Source: Vibrio sp. 05-20-BW147 (GTDB lineage: Bacteria > Pseudomonadota > Gammaproteobacteria > Enterobacterales > Vibrionaceae). From it: 64,000 nt of DNA. Both the position numbers and the translations under genes were made by a program. Within the stretch, counting starts at the first letter, position 1. Each line of letters begins with the position of its first letter. The DNA lies in assembly GCF_013369385.1 (NCBI RefSeq), contig NZ_SZTO01000001.1, positions 124,001-188,000 of the forward strand, in the 5' to 3' direction. Below, piece by piece: positions 8,318 to 18,323 of this stretch. The notes under the pieces are model-generated. The model was not told the origin of the DNA, searched no databases, and saw only the letters and a list, made by a program, of their open reading frames with translations.

Positions 8318-9985
8318 ATGATTCGCCCTTCTTTTGCGTCTAATGCAGATAAAGCGTTACTTTCTGAAAGAATTAACAAATTGTCGGCCGCGTTAGCCGA
8401 CGGCGTGTATGAAAGAGAGTACACCATTAAACTCTGTTTGCTGGCGGCATTAGCCGGTGAAAGTGTTTTCTTACTTGGCCCTCCTGGTATTGCAAAAAGT
8501 TTAATCGCTAAACGCCTTATTCAAGCCTTTGATAACAGTAGTTATTTCGAATACTTAATGACTCGCTTTTCAACCCCTGAAGAGGTGTTTGGCCCGCTCA
8601 GTATTCAAGAGTTGAAAGATAATGGGCGTTACGTCCGTTTGACAAAAGGCTACCTACCCACGGCGCAAGTGGTGTTTCTTGATGAGATTTGGAAAGCAGG
8701 CCCTGCCATTTTGAACACCTTGCTGACCGTGGTGAATGAGAAAACATTCAAAAACGGCAGCGATATTGAACGTGTTCCGATGCGTTTGCTTATCTCGGCT
8801 TCCAATGAATTGCCTGACGAAGACAGCGGCCTAGAAGCACTTTATGACCGTATGTTGGTGCGCGTGTTTGTTAACCGTATTCAGAACAAACAGAATTTTA
8901 AATCGATGCTGACGGTTGGCACACCAGAGGAAGCACGTATTCCTGAAGGGCTTGCGATCACCGATGAAGAGTATCATCAGTGGCAGAAGGCTTTAGAGTC
9001 ACTGAAATTGAGCGATCGCGTGTTTGAAAAACTGTTCCAACTGAAAACCATGCTGGAAGAGAAAGCCGAATCGGTAGGTGTCGATGTGGCGGAGACGGAT
9101 CTCTACGTTTCTGACCGACGTTGGAAAAAAGCCGTGCGCTTACTCAAAGCCAGTGCGTTCTTCAATGGTCGCGACGAGATCAACCCTCTCGATTTGCTGC
9201 TGTTGCAAGATTGCTTGTGGAACAGCCCAGAGTCGCGTGAGGTCGTGACCTCGGTTATCCAAGAGTTTGCGCTTAACTACGCGTTTGATCAAAAGGAAGT
9301 ACAAAGTCAAATCGACTATTGCCGAGAAGAGTTGGCGGATATCCAACAAGAGTTGGAAGAGCAATATGGCATTGTCCTTTCAATGGAATCGTCTGCTGGT
9401 CTGCTGCGTAAGGGCAAAGAGGTACATACTTTTGACACGTCAGAAGCTCGTATTTACAGCGTTGGCCCAACGCGCAACTTGGTCAAATTGGTGCTGCTAC
9501 AAAGCAACATGTCTGTCTCTGAATCTGAACGTGGTGATAGCCGCTGGGTGTATGTGCAGAAAGATGAACTCGATCGAGTGATCAAAGACGGTCAGGGTGA
9601 GCTTTATGGTTTCGTAAACCAAAACACCAATTTATGCCGCTTGAAATTTGATCTGGATGCATCCAACAACTTGGTGATCAGAGACATTGCCAACCGTGCG
9701 GTGTTGGTCAGCTTGGTGACTAAAGATGGTCTAAATGAAGAACATTACCAGAAATGGGCAGAGAAATGTGACAGCGCGTTCAGTAAGCTCACTGACGCAG
9801 AACACCATTTACGTAAGGTTCGCTCGGATTTCCACGGTGCGTTGCCGCACAACTTTATCGACCCTGAGTTACCAAGAATGATGGAAGCGACGATCCAACA
9901 GGTATCGCATACTTTGGAAAGTGTAAAAAGCGAGAGTGAGAAAACCATGTTCCGTATTAAACACCTCAACGAATACTTCTCGTAA
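8318..9985 (+). CDS. ravA: MoxR-type AAA+ ATPase RavA
   Basis: A 555-residue AAA+ protein of the MoxR family. Walker A is G-P-P-G-I-A-K-S at 54-61 and Walker B V-V-F-L-D-E at about 118-123; the sensor 1 region S-A-S-N-E-L-P follows. The C-terminal half is the RavA-specific discontinuous domain that in E. coli contacts the inducible lysine decarboxylase LdcI. RavA with ViaA has been linked to respiratory complexes and aminoglycoside sensitivity in E. coli. GGAG lies ahead of the ATG. The viaA start is ten bases after the stop, forming a two-gene operon. Confidence 0.93.
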   Translation: MIRPSFASNADKALLSERINKLSAALADGVYEREYTIKLCLLAALAGESVFLLGPPGIAKSLIAKRLIQAFDNSSYFEYLMTRFSTPEEVFGPLSIQELKDNGRYVRLTKGYLPTAQVVFLDEIWKAGPAILNTLLTVVNEKTFKNGSDIERVPMRLLISASNELPDEDSGLEALYDRMLVRVFVNRIQNKQNFKSMLTVGTPEEARIPEGLAITDEEYHQWQKALESLKLSDRVFEKLFQLKTMLEEKAESVGVDVAETDLYVSDRRWKKAVRLLKASAFFNGRDEINPLDLLLLQDCLWNSPESREVVTSVIQEFALNYAFDQKEVQSQIDYCREELADIQQELEEQYGIVLSMESSAGLLRKGKEVHTFDTSEARIYSVGPTRNLVKLVLLQSNMSVSESERGDSRWVYVQKDELDRVIKDGQGELYGFVNQNTNLCRLKFDLDASNNLVIRDIANRAVLVSLVTKDGLNEEHYQKWAEKCDSAFSKLTDAEHHLRKVRSDFHGALPHNFIDPELPRMMEATIQQVSHTLESVKSESEKTMFRIKHLNEYFS

Positions 9986-9994
9986 GGAATTAAT

Positions 9995-11440
9995 ATGTTA
10001 GGAGCCGATGGCCTAAACCTTGCCTTAATGATTGCAGACTCAGGGATTGTTGAGTCTGCGGTGAACGATCTGATGGCACGTTCACAGTTAATGGTGATGG
10101 CGGAAAACCGAGGAGTGAAAGCCTCGGTGAAAAACCATTTGTCCAAATGGCGTGGCAGTGTAAAGCGCCGCATTACCAAAGTGTGTGAAACAGAACGCTT
10201 CCAACAAGAATTGTCGCTCTATCAAGAAGTGATTCACCTGACGGAAAATGAGTTTTTCGAACGCATTGATGATGTCGTGCGTAAGTTGGAATGGCATTCC
10301 GCCTTCTATCTACAAGCTCGACGCTTGCTCGATAAAAACAAAGGGTTAAATAACCCAATGTTTCCTCACTATTTCTGCGATCAGTGGTATCAAAGTCTGT
10401 TTGAAGCGATCAAACAAGCCCAAGTGACTGAACTGGAAGTCAACAAAGAGAAAGTTCTCAACGATCTTTATCAACGCATGGAAACCATGAAAAACATGGA
10501 CAAAGTGACGGATTCTGGTGACGAAGGAAGCGTTGGGCGACTTTGGGACATGGCATCGGCCAAACTCAGTAAAACAGACGTTTCCGTCATGAAACGTTAC
10601 GCTGAGTTTCTTAAAAATAACAATGGCTTACAGGAAATTGCTGAGCAGTTAGGTCGCATGGCCAACGAAGTGGATGATCCCGATCTGCAACGCACTCCGG
10701 CAGAAGAGTTGCAGATGGTCGAGGAGAAAAGCGACGAAGCGACGGATGATATCGTCGGCATCCATGAAAGTGATGATCTCAACAAATTGCTGCCAAACGA
10801 AACCATGTTTTTGGCCTACCCAGAACTGGAAGTGGTGTTCTACAAACATTTGGCTGACAAACGTTTGATGAATTATCGCGTGCAGGGCAAGTCGAGAACG
10901 CTGCGCAAGGTAAGAGCGCAAAAGCCGGATAATCAGCAAGTAGAGATTGAGAAAGGGCCGTTTGTGTTGTGCGTTGACGCGTCGGGTTCGATGAGTGGTT
11001 TCCCTGAGCAGAGTGCGAAAGCAATGGCTTACGCGCTGATGCAGATTGCGTTAGCTGAAGGGCGTGACTGCTATGTCATCTTATTCTCAACAGAGCAAAT
11101 TACGTACGAGCTGACCAAGCAAGATGGCTTGCGTGAAGCGGCGGATTTTCTCACCTACACATTTCACGGCGGCACCGCATTTGAACCTGTACTGATGAAA
11201 TCGATCGATCTTATGAGTGGGGATAAATACCGCAATGCGGATTTAGTGGTGTTATCGGATTTTATTGCTCCTAGACAGTCAGAAGAAATGCTGGCTAAAG
11301 TAGAGGCTTTGAAAGAGCAAAAGAACCGTTTCCACGCCGTCAGTTTGTCGAAATATGGTAACCCTGCGTTGATGTCGATGTTCGACCATTGTTGGGCTTA
11401 TCACCCAGGCCTAGTTGGACGCTTATTGAAAAAGTGGTAA
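9995..11440 (+). CDS. viaA: VWA-domain protein ViaA, partner of RavA
   Basis: A 481-residue protein with a charged helical N-terminal domain and a C-terminal von Willebrand A domain. The MIDAS metal site reads D-A-S-G-S-M-S at about 327-333, with G-G-T-A-F as the second MIDAS loop and L-S-D-F as the third. The VWA partners of MoxR ATPases act as adaptors, and ViaA stimulates RavA in E. coli. It follows ravA with AAGGAATTAAT as ribosome site and is closed by a terminator at 11447. Confidence 0.92.
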   Translation: MLGADGLNLALMIADSGIVESAVNDLMARSQLMVMAENRGVKASVKNHLSKWRGSVKRRITKVCETERFQQELSLYQEVIHLTENEFFERIDDVVRKLEWHSAFYLQARRLLDKNKGLNNPMFPHYFCDQWYQSLFEAIKQAQVTELEVNKEKVLNDLYQRMETMKNMDKVTDSGDEGSVGRLWDMASAKLSKTDVSVMKRYAEFLKNNNGLQEIAEQLGRMANEVDDPDLQRTPAEELQMVEEKSDEATDDIVGIHESDDLNKLLPNETMFLAYPELEVVFYKHLADKRLMNYRVQGKSRTLRKVRAQKPDNQQVEIEKGPFVLCVDASGSMSGFPEQSAKAMAYALMQIALAEGRDCYVILFSTEQITYELTKQDGLREAADFLTYTFHGGTAFEPVLMKSIDLMSGDKYRNADLVVLSDFIAPRQSEEMLAKVEALKEQKNRFHAVSLSKYGNPALMSMFDHCWAYHPGLVGRLLKKW

Positions 11441-11446
11441 ACGAAG

Positions 11447-11470
11447 AAGAGCTCCTCGAGCTCTTTTTTT
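11447..11470 (+). terminator. Terminator of ravA-viaA
   Basis: An eight-pair stem, AAGAGCTC at 11447-11454 with GAGCTCTT at 11458-11465, a three-base loop and seven T directly after. Confidence 0.9.
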
Positions 11471-11568
11471 GTGCCGTTTCACAATCTTGCATGCCGTGAT
11501 TTAACTTCAACTTAAGCCGTGGCATGGTAAGTACAATGTAAGCCATAAAAACGGTTGAAGGATTGATG

Positions 11569-11910
11569 ATGACCACCAAAGAACTTGAAGCCTACCTTGA
11601 TACATTCGCTTGCGCAGAAAGCAGCTTTCCATTTGGCCCGGAAGCCTTAGTCTTTAAGGTCAAAGACAAAATGTTTGCGATTCTAGCCAGCCGAGAAGGG
11701 CGAGAATACATTACACTTAAAGCGAAGCCCGAAGATGGCGAAGTGTTAACGTCTCAGTTTGAATCCATCACACCGGGTTACCACACCAATAAGCGTCACT
11801 GGATCACTGTGTACTTAAATGGCGATGTGGAATCGGGTTTGATTGAAGATTTGTGCCAACGCTCATATCAATTGGTGGTGGACAAGCTGCCTAAGTCGCA
11901 GCGTCCTTAA
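11569..11910 (+). CDS. MmcQ/YjbR-family DNA-binding-like protein
   Basis: A 113-residue protein of the MmcQ/YjbR (CyaY-like fold) family. It has the usual start (T-T-K-E-L-E-A-Y), the F-P-F-G-P-E-A-L-V-F-K-V segment, and W-I-T-V-Y-L-N-G-D-V near the end. E. coli YjbR has a double-wing DNA-binding structure, but function is unknown. AAGGA sits six bases before ATG 11569, which is better than ATG 11566 or TTG 11563. The next gene begins 36 bases downstream on the same strand. Confidence 0.8.
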   Translation: MTTKELEAYLDTFACAESSFPFGPEALVFKVKDKMFAILASREGREYITLKAKPEDGEVLTSQFESITPGYHTNKRHWITVYLNGDVESGLIEDLCQRSYQLVVDKLPKSQRP

Positions 11911-11946
11911 ATCAAGTGATGCAATAAGACTACTGGGGGTAAGGGA

Positions 11947-12384
11947 ATGCGCTCATTAGAACAATGGCTGGATGCCTACGGTGAAAGTCATCAAAATTCG
12001 ACCAATCAAAAAATCCATACCTTTGCTGTGCCGGGGATTTTCTTTTCGATCGTAGCGCTGATTTGGTCGCTGCCTTCGCTTCCTCTGCCTGTTCTATCGC
12101 TGAACTGGGTCTGGGTTGCCGCTTTGCCAGTTTGGTGGTTCTACTATCGGCTGTCGCTTAGTGTTTTTTTGATGATGCTGGGTTATACCCTTGCCAGTAT
12201 CGCGCTCGCTTGGAGTGTTGAACTGTTGGGGCTGCCCTTAGCTGAGATGGCCGTTGGTCTTTTTATTGTCTTGTGGATCTTTCAGTTTGTCGGCCACAAG
12301 ATTGAAGGGAAAAAGCCTTCGTTTTTTGAGGACCTGAAGTTTTTGCTGATTGGTCCGGTTTGGGTGTTTATGCGTCATAAATAA
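11947..12384 (+). CDS. DUF962 / Mpo1-like membrane protein
   Basis: A 145-residue protein with four hydrophobic segments and the Mpo1/DUF962 pattern: Y-x-x-x-H-x-x-x-x-N near the N-terminus, then N-Q-K-I-H, and later V-G-H-K-I-E-G-K-K-P. The conserved histidines are the iron ligands in yeast Mpo1, a dioxygenase of 2-hydroxy fatty acids. Whether the bacterial proteins do that reaction is not known to me. The ribosome site GGGGGTAAGGGA is strong. Confidence 0.82.
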   Translation: MRSLEQWLDAYGESHQNSTNQKIHTFAVPGIFFSIVALIWSLPSLPLPVLSLNWVWVAALPVWWFYYRLSLSVFLMMLGYTLASIALAWSVELLGLPLAEMAVGLFIVLWIFQFVGHKIEGKKPSFFEDLKFLLIGPVWVFMRHK

Positions 12385-12416
12385 TGGCGCATAAACAGAT
12401 TCCCCTATAGAAGGCT

Positions 12417-13037
12417 TTAGCTGAAAAACAACCAGATACCGACGCCAATCATCAAACTACCAGCAATCCGGTTCAAGCGACGCACGTTTTGTGATTGACC
12501 AAGCAAGCGTTTCAGACCTTTACCACCAGTGGCGTAGAGCGTCATACAGACAAACTCCGAAATCAGAATAATCCCGACCAGCAGCAAAAGCTGTGGTGGT
12601 AGTGGCGCGCTTTTGTCAATAAAAGGGGGTAAGAGAGAAATCATAAATGCCCAGCCTTTCGGATTGGCAATGGCAGTAATGAACCCTTGCATGATCAATT
12701 GCCAATTATTCGCGCGGCTGACAGAGCCAGTTTCAGCAGAAAGAGACAGCTTTCCACGAGAGCGCCACATTTGGATACCTAAGTAAACCAAATAGGTCGC
12801 GCCCAATATTTTGAAACTAATGAACAGCATAGGGTAATTGAGCATAACGGCGGCAATACCGACGACCGCTGCAACGGAAACAACCGCAACACCAACCAGC
12901 TCTCCGAGCATCATCCAAAGTGTGCGTTTATATCCAATGCTCATACCAAGGGTTAAGGCTAAAGTCATACACATCCCCGGGGTGATAGAGACAAAGAAAA
13001 AGGTTGGGATGAAAGCAGAAAGTAGCGCGAAGTTCAT
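12417..13037 (-). CDS. LysE/RhtB-family amino acid exporter
   Basis: A 206-residue inner-membrane protein with about six hydrophobic helices. The start F-V-S-I-T-P-G-M-C-M-T and the G-x-x-x-G-x-x-x-x-x-x-x-G-E-L-x-G segment are typical of LysE/RhtB. The family exports amino acids or their lactones, and homologues in Vibrio are numerous, so the substrate is open. ATG 13037 is preferred over a TTG at 13067 that would add ten poorly conserved residues. It converges with the DUF962 gene and is divergent from the ribose operon. Confidence 0.8.
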   Translation of the reverse strand: MNFALLSAFIPTFFFVSITPGMCMTLALTLGMSIGYKRTLWMMLGELVGVAVVSVAAVVGIAAVMLNYPMLFISFKILGATYLVYLGIQMWRSRGKLSLSAETGSVSRANNWQLIMQGFITAIANPKGWAFMISLLPPFIDKSAPLPPQLLLLVGIILISEFVCMTLYATGGKGLKRLLGQSQNVRRLNRIAGSLMIGVGIWLFFS

Positions 13038-13245
13038 GGAGCGAAAATGCCTCACAATATGGGACAAAAGTAACGTAAAGATACAATTACTAACAAATAA
13101 CTCTGCATAGCATACTCAATTCGTGACATTTGTCGAAATGTATTTGTGACTAATCACGCTGTTTTCTTTCCCCATTCCACTTCGAAAACGATCTCAATCA
13201 CACATTGATACAAAGCCGATAGAAAATTTTCATTCGCGTTCTATT

Positions 13246-13271
13246 ATCTCATCGAAACGTTTCGATGAGAT
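13246..13271. promoter_or_regulatory. RbsR operator of the ribose operon (26-bp perfect palindrome)
   Basis: Positions 13246-13271 form a perfect 26-bp inverted repeat centred on TCGAAACGTTTCGA. The CGAAACGTTTCG core is the LacI-family signature and matches known RbsR sites. It ends 48 bases before rbsD, and the rbsR gene is in the same operon. The stretch 13068-13245 otherwise holds only promoter-like AT-rich sequence. Confidence 0.85.
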
Positions 13272-13319
13272 TTTTCTCAAACGCGAATCGATAGAGTTCA
13301 CCCAAATTGAGAAACAAAA

Positions 13320-13739
13320 ATGAAAAAAAGTGCCCTGCTAAACTCTGAACTTTCCTACCTCGTGGCCACCTTAGGCCACACGGACGAGATCACGATTTGT
13401 GACGCTGGTTTACCGATCCCAGACGGCGTCTCTCGCATTGATTTGGCGTTGACTCACGGTGTGCCAAGTTTTATTGAAACCGTACGAGTGATGCTCTCTG
13501 AATCGCAAATCGAAGGGGCAATTGTGGCCACGGAGTTTGCAGAGGTAAGCCCTGAGCTTTATCAGGCATTAGTGGCTGAGCTTCAATGTGAAGAAGAAAA
13601 AACAGGCAAAGTGTTGTCACTGACGCATGTTTCTCACGAAGAGTTCAAGCAACGTACGGAGTCGAGCAAAGCGGTGGTGCGCACCGGTGAATGCACCCCT
13701 TACGCCAATGTGATTTTTCAAGCTGGCGTTGTGTTCTAA
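13320..13739 (+). CDS. rbsD: D-ribose pyranase RbsD
   Basis: A 139-residue RbsD/FucU protein that interconverts pyranose and furanose forms of ribose so that ribokinase can use it. It shows the family start (M-K-K-S-A-L-L-N-S-E-L), the catalytic histidine in T-L-G-H-T-D-E-I and the terminal R-T-G-E-C-T-P-Y-A-N segment. The length is the same as E. coli RbsD. It is first in the operon, directly behind the palindromic operator, with rbsA 43 bases downstream. Confidence 0.95.
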   Translation: MKKSALLNSELSYLVATLGHTDEITICDAGLPIPDGVSRIDLALTHGVPSFIETVRVMLSESQIEGAIVATEFAEVSPELYQALVAELQCEEEKTGKVLSLTHVSHEEFKQRTESSKAVVRTGECTPYANVIFQAGVVF

Positions 13740-13782
13740 CCCATTGACAGGTTTCACCAAGTTAGGTGGTTGAGGAGAGAGT

Positions 13783-15288
13783 ATGAACCAAGCGATTTTA
13801 CAGCTCAGTGAAATTGAAAAAGCATTTCCTGGTGTGAAGGCGTTAGATAAGGCCTCGCTCAATGTCTACCCAGGAAGAGTGATGGCTTTAATGGGAGAAA
13901 ATGGAGCAGGAAAATCCACCTTGATGAAAGTGCTTACCGGTATCTATTCACGAGACGCAGGTGAGATAGTTTATCAAGGTCAATCAGCGCAGTTCAAAGG
14001 GCCAAGAGATTCACAACAAGCTGGGATCAGCATTATTCACCAAGAACTAAACCTTATTCGTGAACTGACCATTGCAGAAAACATTTTTCTTGGTCGAGAG
14101 ATTACCTCGGCGTTTGGGCGTATTGATTGGCCAAAAATGTACGCAGAAGCGGATAAACTGCTCGCGCGCTTGAAAGTGAAGCACAGCTCCAAGACATTAC
14201 TTGGTCAGTTAAGTCTGGGTGAGCAGCAGATGGTGGAAATCGCTAAAGCGCTCTCTTTTGAGTCCAAAGTCATCATCATGGATGAACCAACAGACGCCTT
14301 GACGGACACCGAAACAGAGGCGCTGTTTTCGGTTATTCGAGAGCTGAGAGAGCAGGGGTGTGGCATTGTTTACATCTCCCACCGTTTGAAAGAGATCTTC
14401 GAAATTTGTGATGACATCACGGTGTTGCGCGATGGCAAATTTATCGGTCAGTGCGAAGTCGTGCAAACAGACGAAGATGGCTTAATTGAGATGATGGTTG
14501 GGCGCAAGCTTGAAGAGCAATACCCAAGAATTGACGTGGTGCACGGTCAAACCTGTTTAGAAGTGATTGGTCTGACGGGGTCTGGCGTACACGATGTCAG
14601 TTTTACCTTAAAACGAGGTGAAATTTTGGGTATTTCAGGTCTGATGGGCGCAGGTCGAACAGAGCTGATGAAAGTGATTTATGGCGCTTTGCCGAGTGAG
14701 AGAGGCGTGATCAATCTTGATAATCGCACCATTAATCCGGTAAGCCCACAAGATGGTTTGGCAAATGGCATTGCTTACATTTCAGAAGACCGCAAAGGCG
14801 ACGGCCTCGTCCTTGGCCTTTCGGTGAAAGAAAACATGTCACTTTGTGCGCTCGATAAGCTAAGCAAAGGTGTGCAAATCCAACATCAAGATGAAGTGGT
14901 TGCTGTGGATGATTTTATCCAACTTTTCAACATCAAAACGCCATCTCGCGAACAAATTATTGGCAATCTTTCCGGCGGAAACCAGCAAAAAGTGGCCATT
15001 GCAAAAGGGTTGATGACCAAACCGAAAGTTTTGATCCTAGACGAACCGACTCGAGGTGTAGACGTCGGCGCGAAGAAAGAAATTTACCAGTTAATCAACA
15101 AATTCAAAGCCGAAGGGATGAGCATCATTCTGGTCTCATCTGAAATGCCAGAAGTGCTCGGCATGAGCGATCGCATCTTAGTGATGCATGAAGGTCGCAT
15201 CACAGGTGAGTTTGAAGCAAAACACGCCGATCAGGAAAAACTGATGGCCTGTGCAGTCGGCAAAAAAGTATCTGAGGAAGCAGCATGA
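13783..15288 (+). CDS. rbsA: Ribose ABC transporter ATP-binding protein RbsA
   Basis: A 501-residue protein with two fused ABC domains, as usual for sugar importers of this class. The first has Walker [10 protein letters not shown] and the linker L-S-L-G-E-Q-Q-M. The second has a degenerate Walker A (G-L-M-G-A-G-R-T-E) but an intact linker L-S-G-G-N-Q-Q-K, the expected asymmetry. The end overlaps rbsC by four bases (ATGA), which implies coupled translation. A GAGGAGAG ribosome site precedes the ATG. Confidence 0.96.
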   Translation: MNQAILQLSEIEKAFPGVKALDKASLNVYPGRVMALMGENGAGKSTLMKVLTGIYSRDAGEIVYQGQSAQFKGPRDSQQAGISIIHQELNLIRELTIAENIFLGREITSAFGRIDWPKMYAEADKLLARLKVKHSSKTLLGQLSLGEQQMVEIAKALSFESKVIIMDEPTDALTDTETEALFSVIRELREQGCGIVYISHRLKEIFEICDDITVLRDGKFIGQCEVVQTDEDGLIEMMVGRKLEEQYPRIDVVHGQTCLEVIGLTGSGVHDVSFTLKRGEILGISGLMGAGRTELMKVIYGALPSERGVINLDNRTINPVSPQDGLANGIAYISEDRKGDGLVLGLSVKENMSLCALDKLSKGVQIQHQDEVVAVDDFIQLFNIKTPSREQIIGNLSGGNQQKVAIAKGLMTKPKVLILDEPTRGVDVGAKKEIYQLINKFKAEGMSIILVSSEMPEVLGMSDRILVMHEGRITGEFEAKHADQEKLMACAVGKKVSEEAA

Positions 15289-16271
15289 GTAGTGAAATCA
15301 TGAGCAAAAACAAATCAAATGAGACAAACAAAACTTGGATCAGTAAAGAGTGGCTCATTGAGCAGAAATCGCTCATCGCGTTACTTTTCCTCATCGTGGT
15401 GGTCTCTTTTCTCAATCCAAACTTTTTCACCGTAGACAACATTCTCAACATTCTTCGTCAAACCTCGGTGAACGCGATCATCGCTGTGGGGATGACCTTG
15501 GTTATTCTGACCGCGGGCATCGATTTGAGTGTGGGGTCGGTGTTGGCCTTATGTGGTGCGTTTGCTGCCAGCCTTGTCGCGATGGAAGTCCCGGTATTAA
15601 TCGCAGTGCCAACCGCGCTGTTAGCGGGGGCAACGTTGGGGGCCATTAGCGGCATTATTATCGCCAAAGGCAAAGTTCAAGCCTTTATCGCCACACTGGT
15701 GACGATGACCTTGCTGCGTGGTGTCACCATGGTGTATACCGATGGTCGTCCTATATCTACGGGTTTTACCGATACTGCCGACGCGTTTGCTTGGTTTGGC
15801 ACTGGCTATGCGCTTGGCATTCCGGTACCGGTTTGGTTGATGGTGGTGGTGTTTGCGGCCGCTTGGTATCTGCTTAACCACACCCGCTTTGGTCGCTATG
15901 TGTATGCACTGGGTGGGAACGAGTCTGCCACTCGTCTATCCGGTATTAACGTCGACAAAGTCAAAATCGGTGTTTACGCGATTTGCGGCCTACTTGCTGC
16001 TTTGGCAGGCATCATCGTCACATCACGTCTATCTTCGGCTCAACCAACGGCAGGGATGGGCTATGAGCTGGATGCGATTGCTGCCGTGGTGCTTGGTGGT
16101 ACCAGCTTAATGGGCGGTAAAGGGCGGATTATGGGCACTTTGATCGGTGCGTTAATCATCGGTTTCCTAAACAACGCGCTGAACTTACTCGATGTTTCTT
16201 CTTACTACCAGATGATTGCCAAAGCTGCGGTGATTTTGCTGGCGGTGATGGTCGACAACAAGAACAAGTAA
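15285..16271 (+). CDS. rbsC: Ribose ABC transporter permease RbsC
   Basis: A 328-residue permease of the AraH/RbsC type with eight to ten hydrophobic helices. Family segments include [18 protein letters not shown] and [14 protein letters not shown]. Translation starts within the rbsA stop (ATGA overlap); an ATG 15 bases further on is an alternative. It is a little longer at the N-terminus than the E. coli protein. A UUCG hairpin follows before rbsB. Confidence 0.95.
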   Translation: MSSEIMSKNKSNETNKTWISKEWLIEQKSLIALLFLIVVVSFLNPNFFTVDNILNILRQTSVNAIIAVGMTLVILTAGIDLSVGSVLALCGAFAASLVAMEVPVLIAVPTALLAGATLGAISGIIIAKGKVQAFIATLVTMTLLRGVTMVYTDGRPISTGFTDTADAFAWFGTGYALGIPVPVWLMVVVFAAAWYLLNHTRFGRYVYALGGNESATRLSGINVDKVKIGVYAICGLLAALAGIIVTSRLSSAQPTAGMGYELDAIAAVVLGGTSLMGGKGRIMGTLIGALIIGFLNNALNLLDVSSYYQMIAKAAVILLAVMVDNKNK

Positions 16272-16300
16272 TTTTCACTCTGGACTCGAAAACTCTGACA

Positions 16301-16318
16301 GCCAAGCTTCGGCTTGGC
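16301..16318 (+). other. Intercistronic UUCG hairpin between rbsC and rbsB
   Basis: GCCAAGC-TTCG-GCTTGGC forms a seven-pair stem closed by a stable UUCG tetraloop, without a T run. Such elements usually protect the mRNA and raise expression of the binding-protein gene that follows. Confidence 0.7.
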
Positions 16319-16348
16319 ACCCCTACAAAAGTACAAAGGACGACAACA

Positions 16349-17227
16349 ATGAAAAAATTGGCAACACTGATTTCTGCTGCACTACTAACCTCTACCGTTT
16401 CTCTTGGTGCGCAGGCGCAAGATACGATGGCGATCGTTGTTTCGACGCTGAATAACCCATTCTTTGTCACCATGAAAGATGGTGCGGAAACGCGTGCAAA
16501 AGAGCTGGGCTACAACCTGATTGTTTTGGATTCGCAAAACGACCCGAGCAAAGAGCTTTCGAACGTGGAAGATCTGACCATTCGTGGCGTTAAAGCGATT
16601 TTGATCAACCCAACCGATTCGGATGCGGTTTCGAATGCGATTCGTATTGCTAACCGCTCCAAGATTCCTGTTCTAACTTTAGACCGTGGTGCAAGCCGTG
16701 GCGACGTTGTGAGTCATATTGCGTCAGACAACGTGGTGGGCGGTGAAATGGCCGGTAATTTCATCGTCGAAAAAGTGGGTGAAAAAGCGAAAGTGATCCA
16801 GCTTGAAGGTATTGCTGGAACATCAGCGGCGCGCGAACGCGGAGAAGGCTTTATGAATGCGGTTAAAGGCAGTCATATGGAGCTGCTTGCGAGCCAACCT
16901 GCGGATTTTGACCGCACTAAAGGTCTGAACGTGATGGAAAACCTACTGGCAGCAAACCCAGATGTTCAAGCGGTCTTTGCACAAAACGATGAAATGGCAT
17001 TGGGGGCGTTGCGCGCCGTTCAAGCGTCGGGCAAAGAGGTAATGATTGTGGGCTTTGATGGCACGGATGACGGTATCGCTGCGGTGAATCGTGGCAAACT
17101 GGCCGCAACCATTGCCCAGCAGCCAGACCTTATCGGTGCGCTTGGTATTGAGACTGCAGACAAAGTGCTGAAAGGCGAACAGGTTGAAGGTTACATCCCT
17201 GTTCCACTGAAAGTCGTAACGAAATAA
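16349..17227 (+). CDS. rbsB: Periplasmic ribose-binding protein RbsB
   Basis: A 292-residue type I periplasmic binding protein with signal peptide [10 protein letters not shown]... cleaved near A-Q-A-Q. The first strand [12 protein letters not shown] and the segment D-R-G-A-S-R-G-D-V are typical of ribose binders. It delivers D-ribose to RbsAC and in enterics also to the Trg chemoreceptor. It lies between two hairpins, which fits its need for high expression. AAAGGACG precedes the ATG. Confidence 0.96.
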   Translation: MKKLATLISAALLTSTVSLGAQAQDTMAIVVSTLNNPFFVTMKDGAETRAKELGYNLIVLDSQNDPSKELSNVEDLTIRGVKAILINPTDSDAVSNAIRIANRSKIPVLTLDRGASRGDVVSHIASDNVVGGEMAGNFIVEKVGEKAKVIQLEGIAGTSAARERGEGFMNAVKGSHMELLASQPADFDRTKGLNVMENLLAANPDVQAVFAQNDEMALGALRAVQASGKEVMIVGFDGTDDGIAAVNRGKLAATIAQQPDLIGALGIETADKVLKGEQVEGYIPVPLKVVTK

Positions 17228-17235
17228 TTGTCATG

Positions 17236-17265
17236 TTATGCCTCTGACGTTGCTCAGAGGCATAA
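17236..17265 (+). other. Intercistronic hairpin between rbsB and rbsK
   Basis: A perfect 12-pair stem (17236-17247 with 17254-17265) and a six-base loop. There is no T run, so it looks like a 3'-end stabiliser for the rbsB part of the message or a partial attenuator that lowers rbsK-rbsR. Confidence 0.75.
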
Positions 17266-17382
17266 ACGCCCGATGCCATTGAGTTTTTGGTTCGCGCTTC
17301 GCTCTCTAGCAAGCAGAAAACTCAACGTCATCAGTGTCGTTTTACAATGAACAAAGCTCATTCAAGAGCTGAGGAATACCCA

Positions 17383-18303
17383 ATGAACAAGTTAGTGGTT
17401 TTAGGTAGTGTTAACGCAGACCATGTGCTTCAAGTCCCATCCTTCCCACGTCCTGGGGAAACGTTACATGGGCGAAATTATCAAGTGATTCCGGGTGGAA
17501 AAGGTGCCAATCAAGCCGTTGCCGCTGCACGTTTAGGCGCAGATACGGGCTTCATCGCTTGTGTTGGGGATGACTCGTTTGGCATCAATATTCGAGAAAA
17601 CTTCAAGCTTGACGGTATTCAAATCGATGGCGTGAAGATGCAGCCCAATTGCCCAACAGGTATCGCAATGATTCAAGTCGCAGACAGCGGCGAGAACAGC
17701 ATTTGTATCTCGGCGGAAGCCAATGCCAAGTTAACCGAGGTGGCCATTGAATCGGATTTGCCACGTATCCGTGATGCCAGATTTCTTCTTATGCAGTTAG
17801 AAACCCCTATCTGCGGGATAGAGCTTGCGGCCAGAGAAGCTAAAGCGGCAAAAACCAATGTGATTTTAAATCCAGCACCAGCGCGCACCTTATCCGACGA
17901 GCTATTAGCATGCATCGACGTGATCACACCAAATGAGACAGAAGCTCAGGTGTTAACCGGGATTGAGGTAGTGGATGATGAAAGCGCTCAGCACGCCGCC
18001 AATGTCTTACATCAAAAAGGCATTGAGATCGTCATGATTACGCTTGGCTCTAAAGGGGTTTGGCTCAGCGAAAATGGCAGGGGGCAACGCATCTGCGGTT
18101 TTAAAGTCGACGTCACCGATACAACCGCCGCGGGAGATACTTTTAATGGGGCATTGGTCACTGGTTTATTGGAGGATATGCCTTTAGAATCAGCGATTAA
18201 GTTTGCTCATGCAGCGGCGGCGATTTCAGTGACTCGATTTGGAGCGCAAACTTCTATTCCAACCCGTAAAGAGGTCGATGAGTTTTTAGCCGCGCACAGT
18301 TAG
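17383..18303 (+). CDS. rbsK: Ribokinase RbsK
   Basis: A 306-residue PfkB-family sugar kinase that makes ribose 5-phosphate. It shows the N-terminal V-V-L-G-S-V-N-A-D-H, the G-G-K-G-A-N-Q-A motif of PfkB signature 1 and D-T-T-A-A-G-D-T-F-N-G-A with the catalytic aspartate. GAGGAA lies eight bases before ATG 17383; the open frame extends upstream to 17287 but without family similarity. rbsR follows 20 bases later. Confidence 0.95.
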   Translation: MNKLVVLGSVNADHVLQVPSFPRPGETLHGRNYQVIPGGKGANQAVAAARLGADTGFIACVGDDSFGINIRENFKLDGIQIDGVKMQPNCPTGIAMIQVADSGENSICISAEANAKLTEVAIESDLPRIRDARFLLMQLETPICGIELAAREAKAAKTNVILNPAPARTLSDELLACIDVITPNETEAQVLTGIEVVDDESAQHAANVLHQKGIEIVMITLGSKGVWLSENGRGQRICGFKVDVTDTTAAGDTFNGALVTGLLEDMPLESAIKFAHAAAAISVTRFGAQTSIPTRKEVDEFLAAHS

Positions 18304-18323
18304 CCAATAATTAGGAGAACAAC

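Noticed and set aside
13144..13205. Possible CRP sites before rbsD (TGTGA...TCAC pair at 13144; TCACA at 13198).
   Set aside because: The first pair has four, not six, spacer bases, and the second has only one good half. CRP control is likely for a ribose operon but not shown here.
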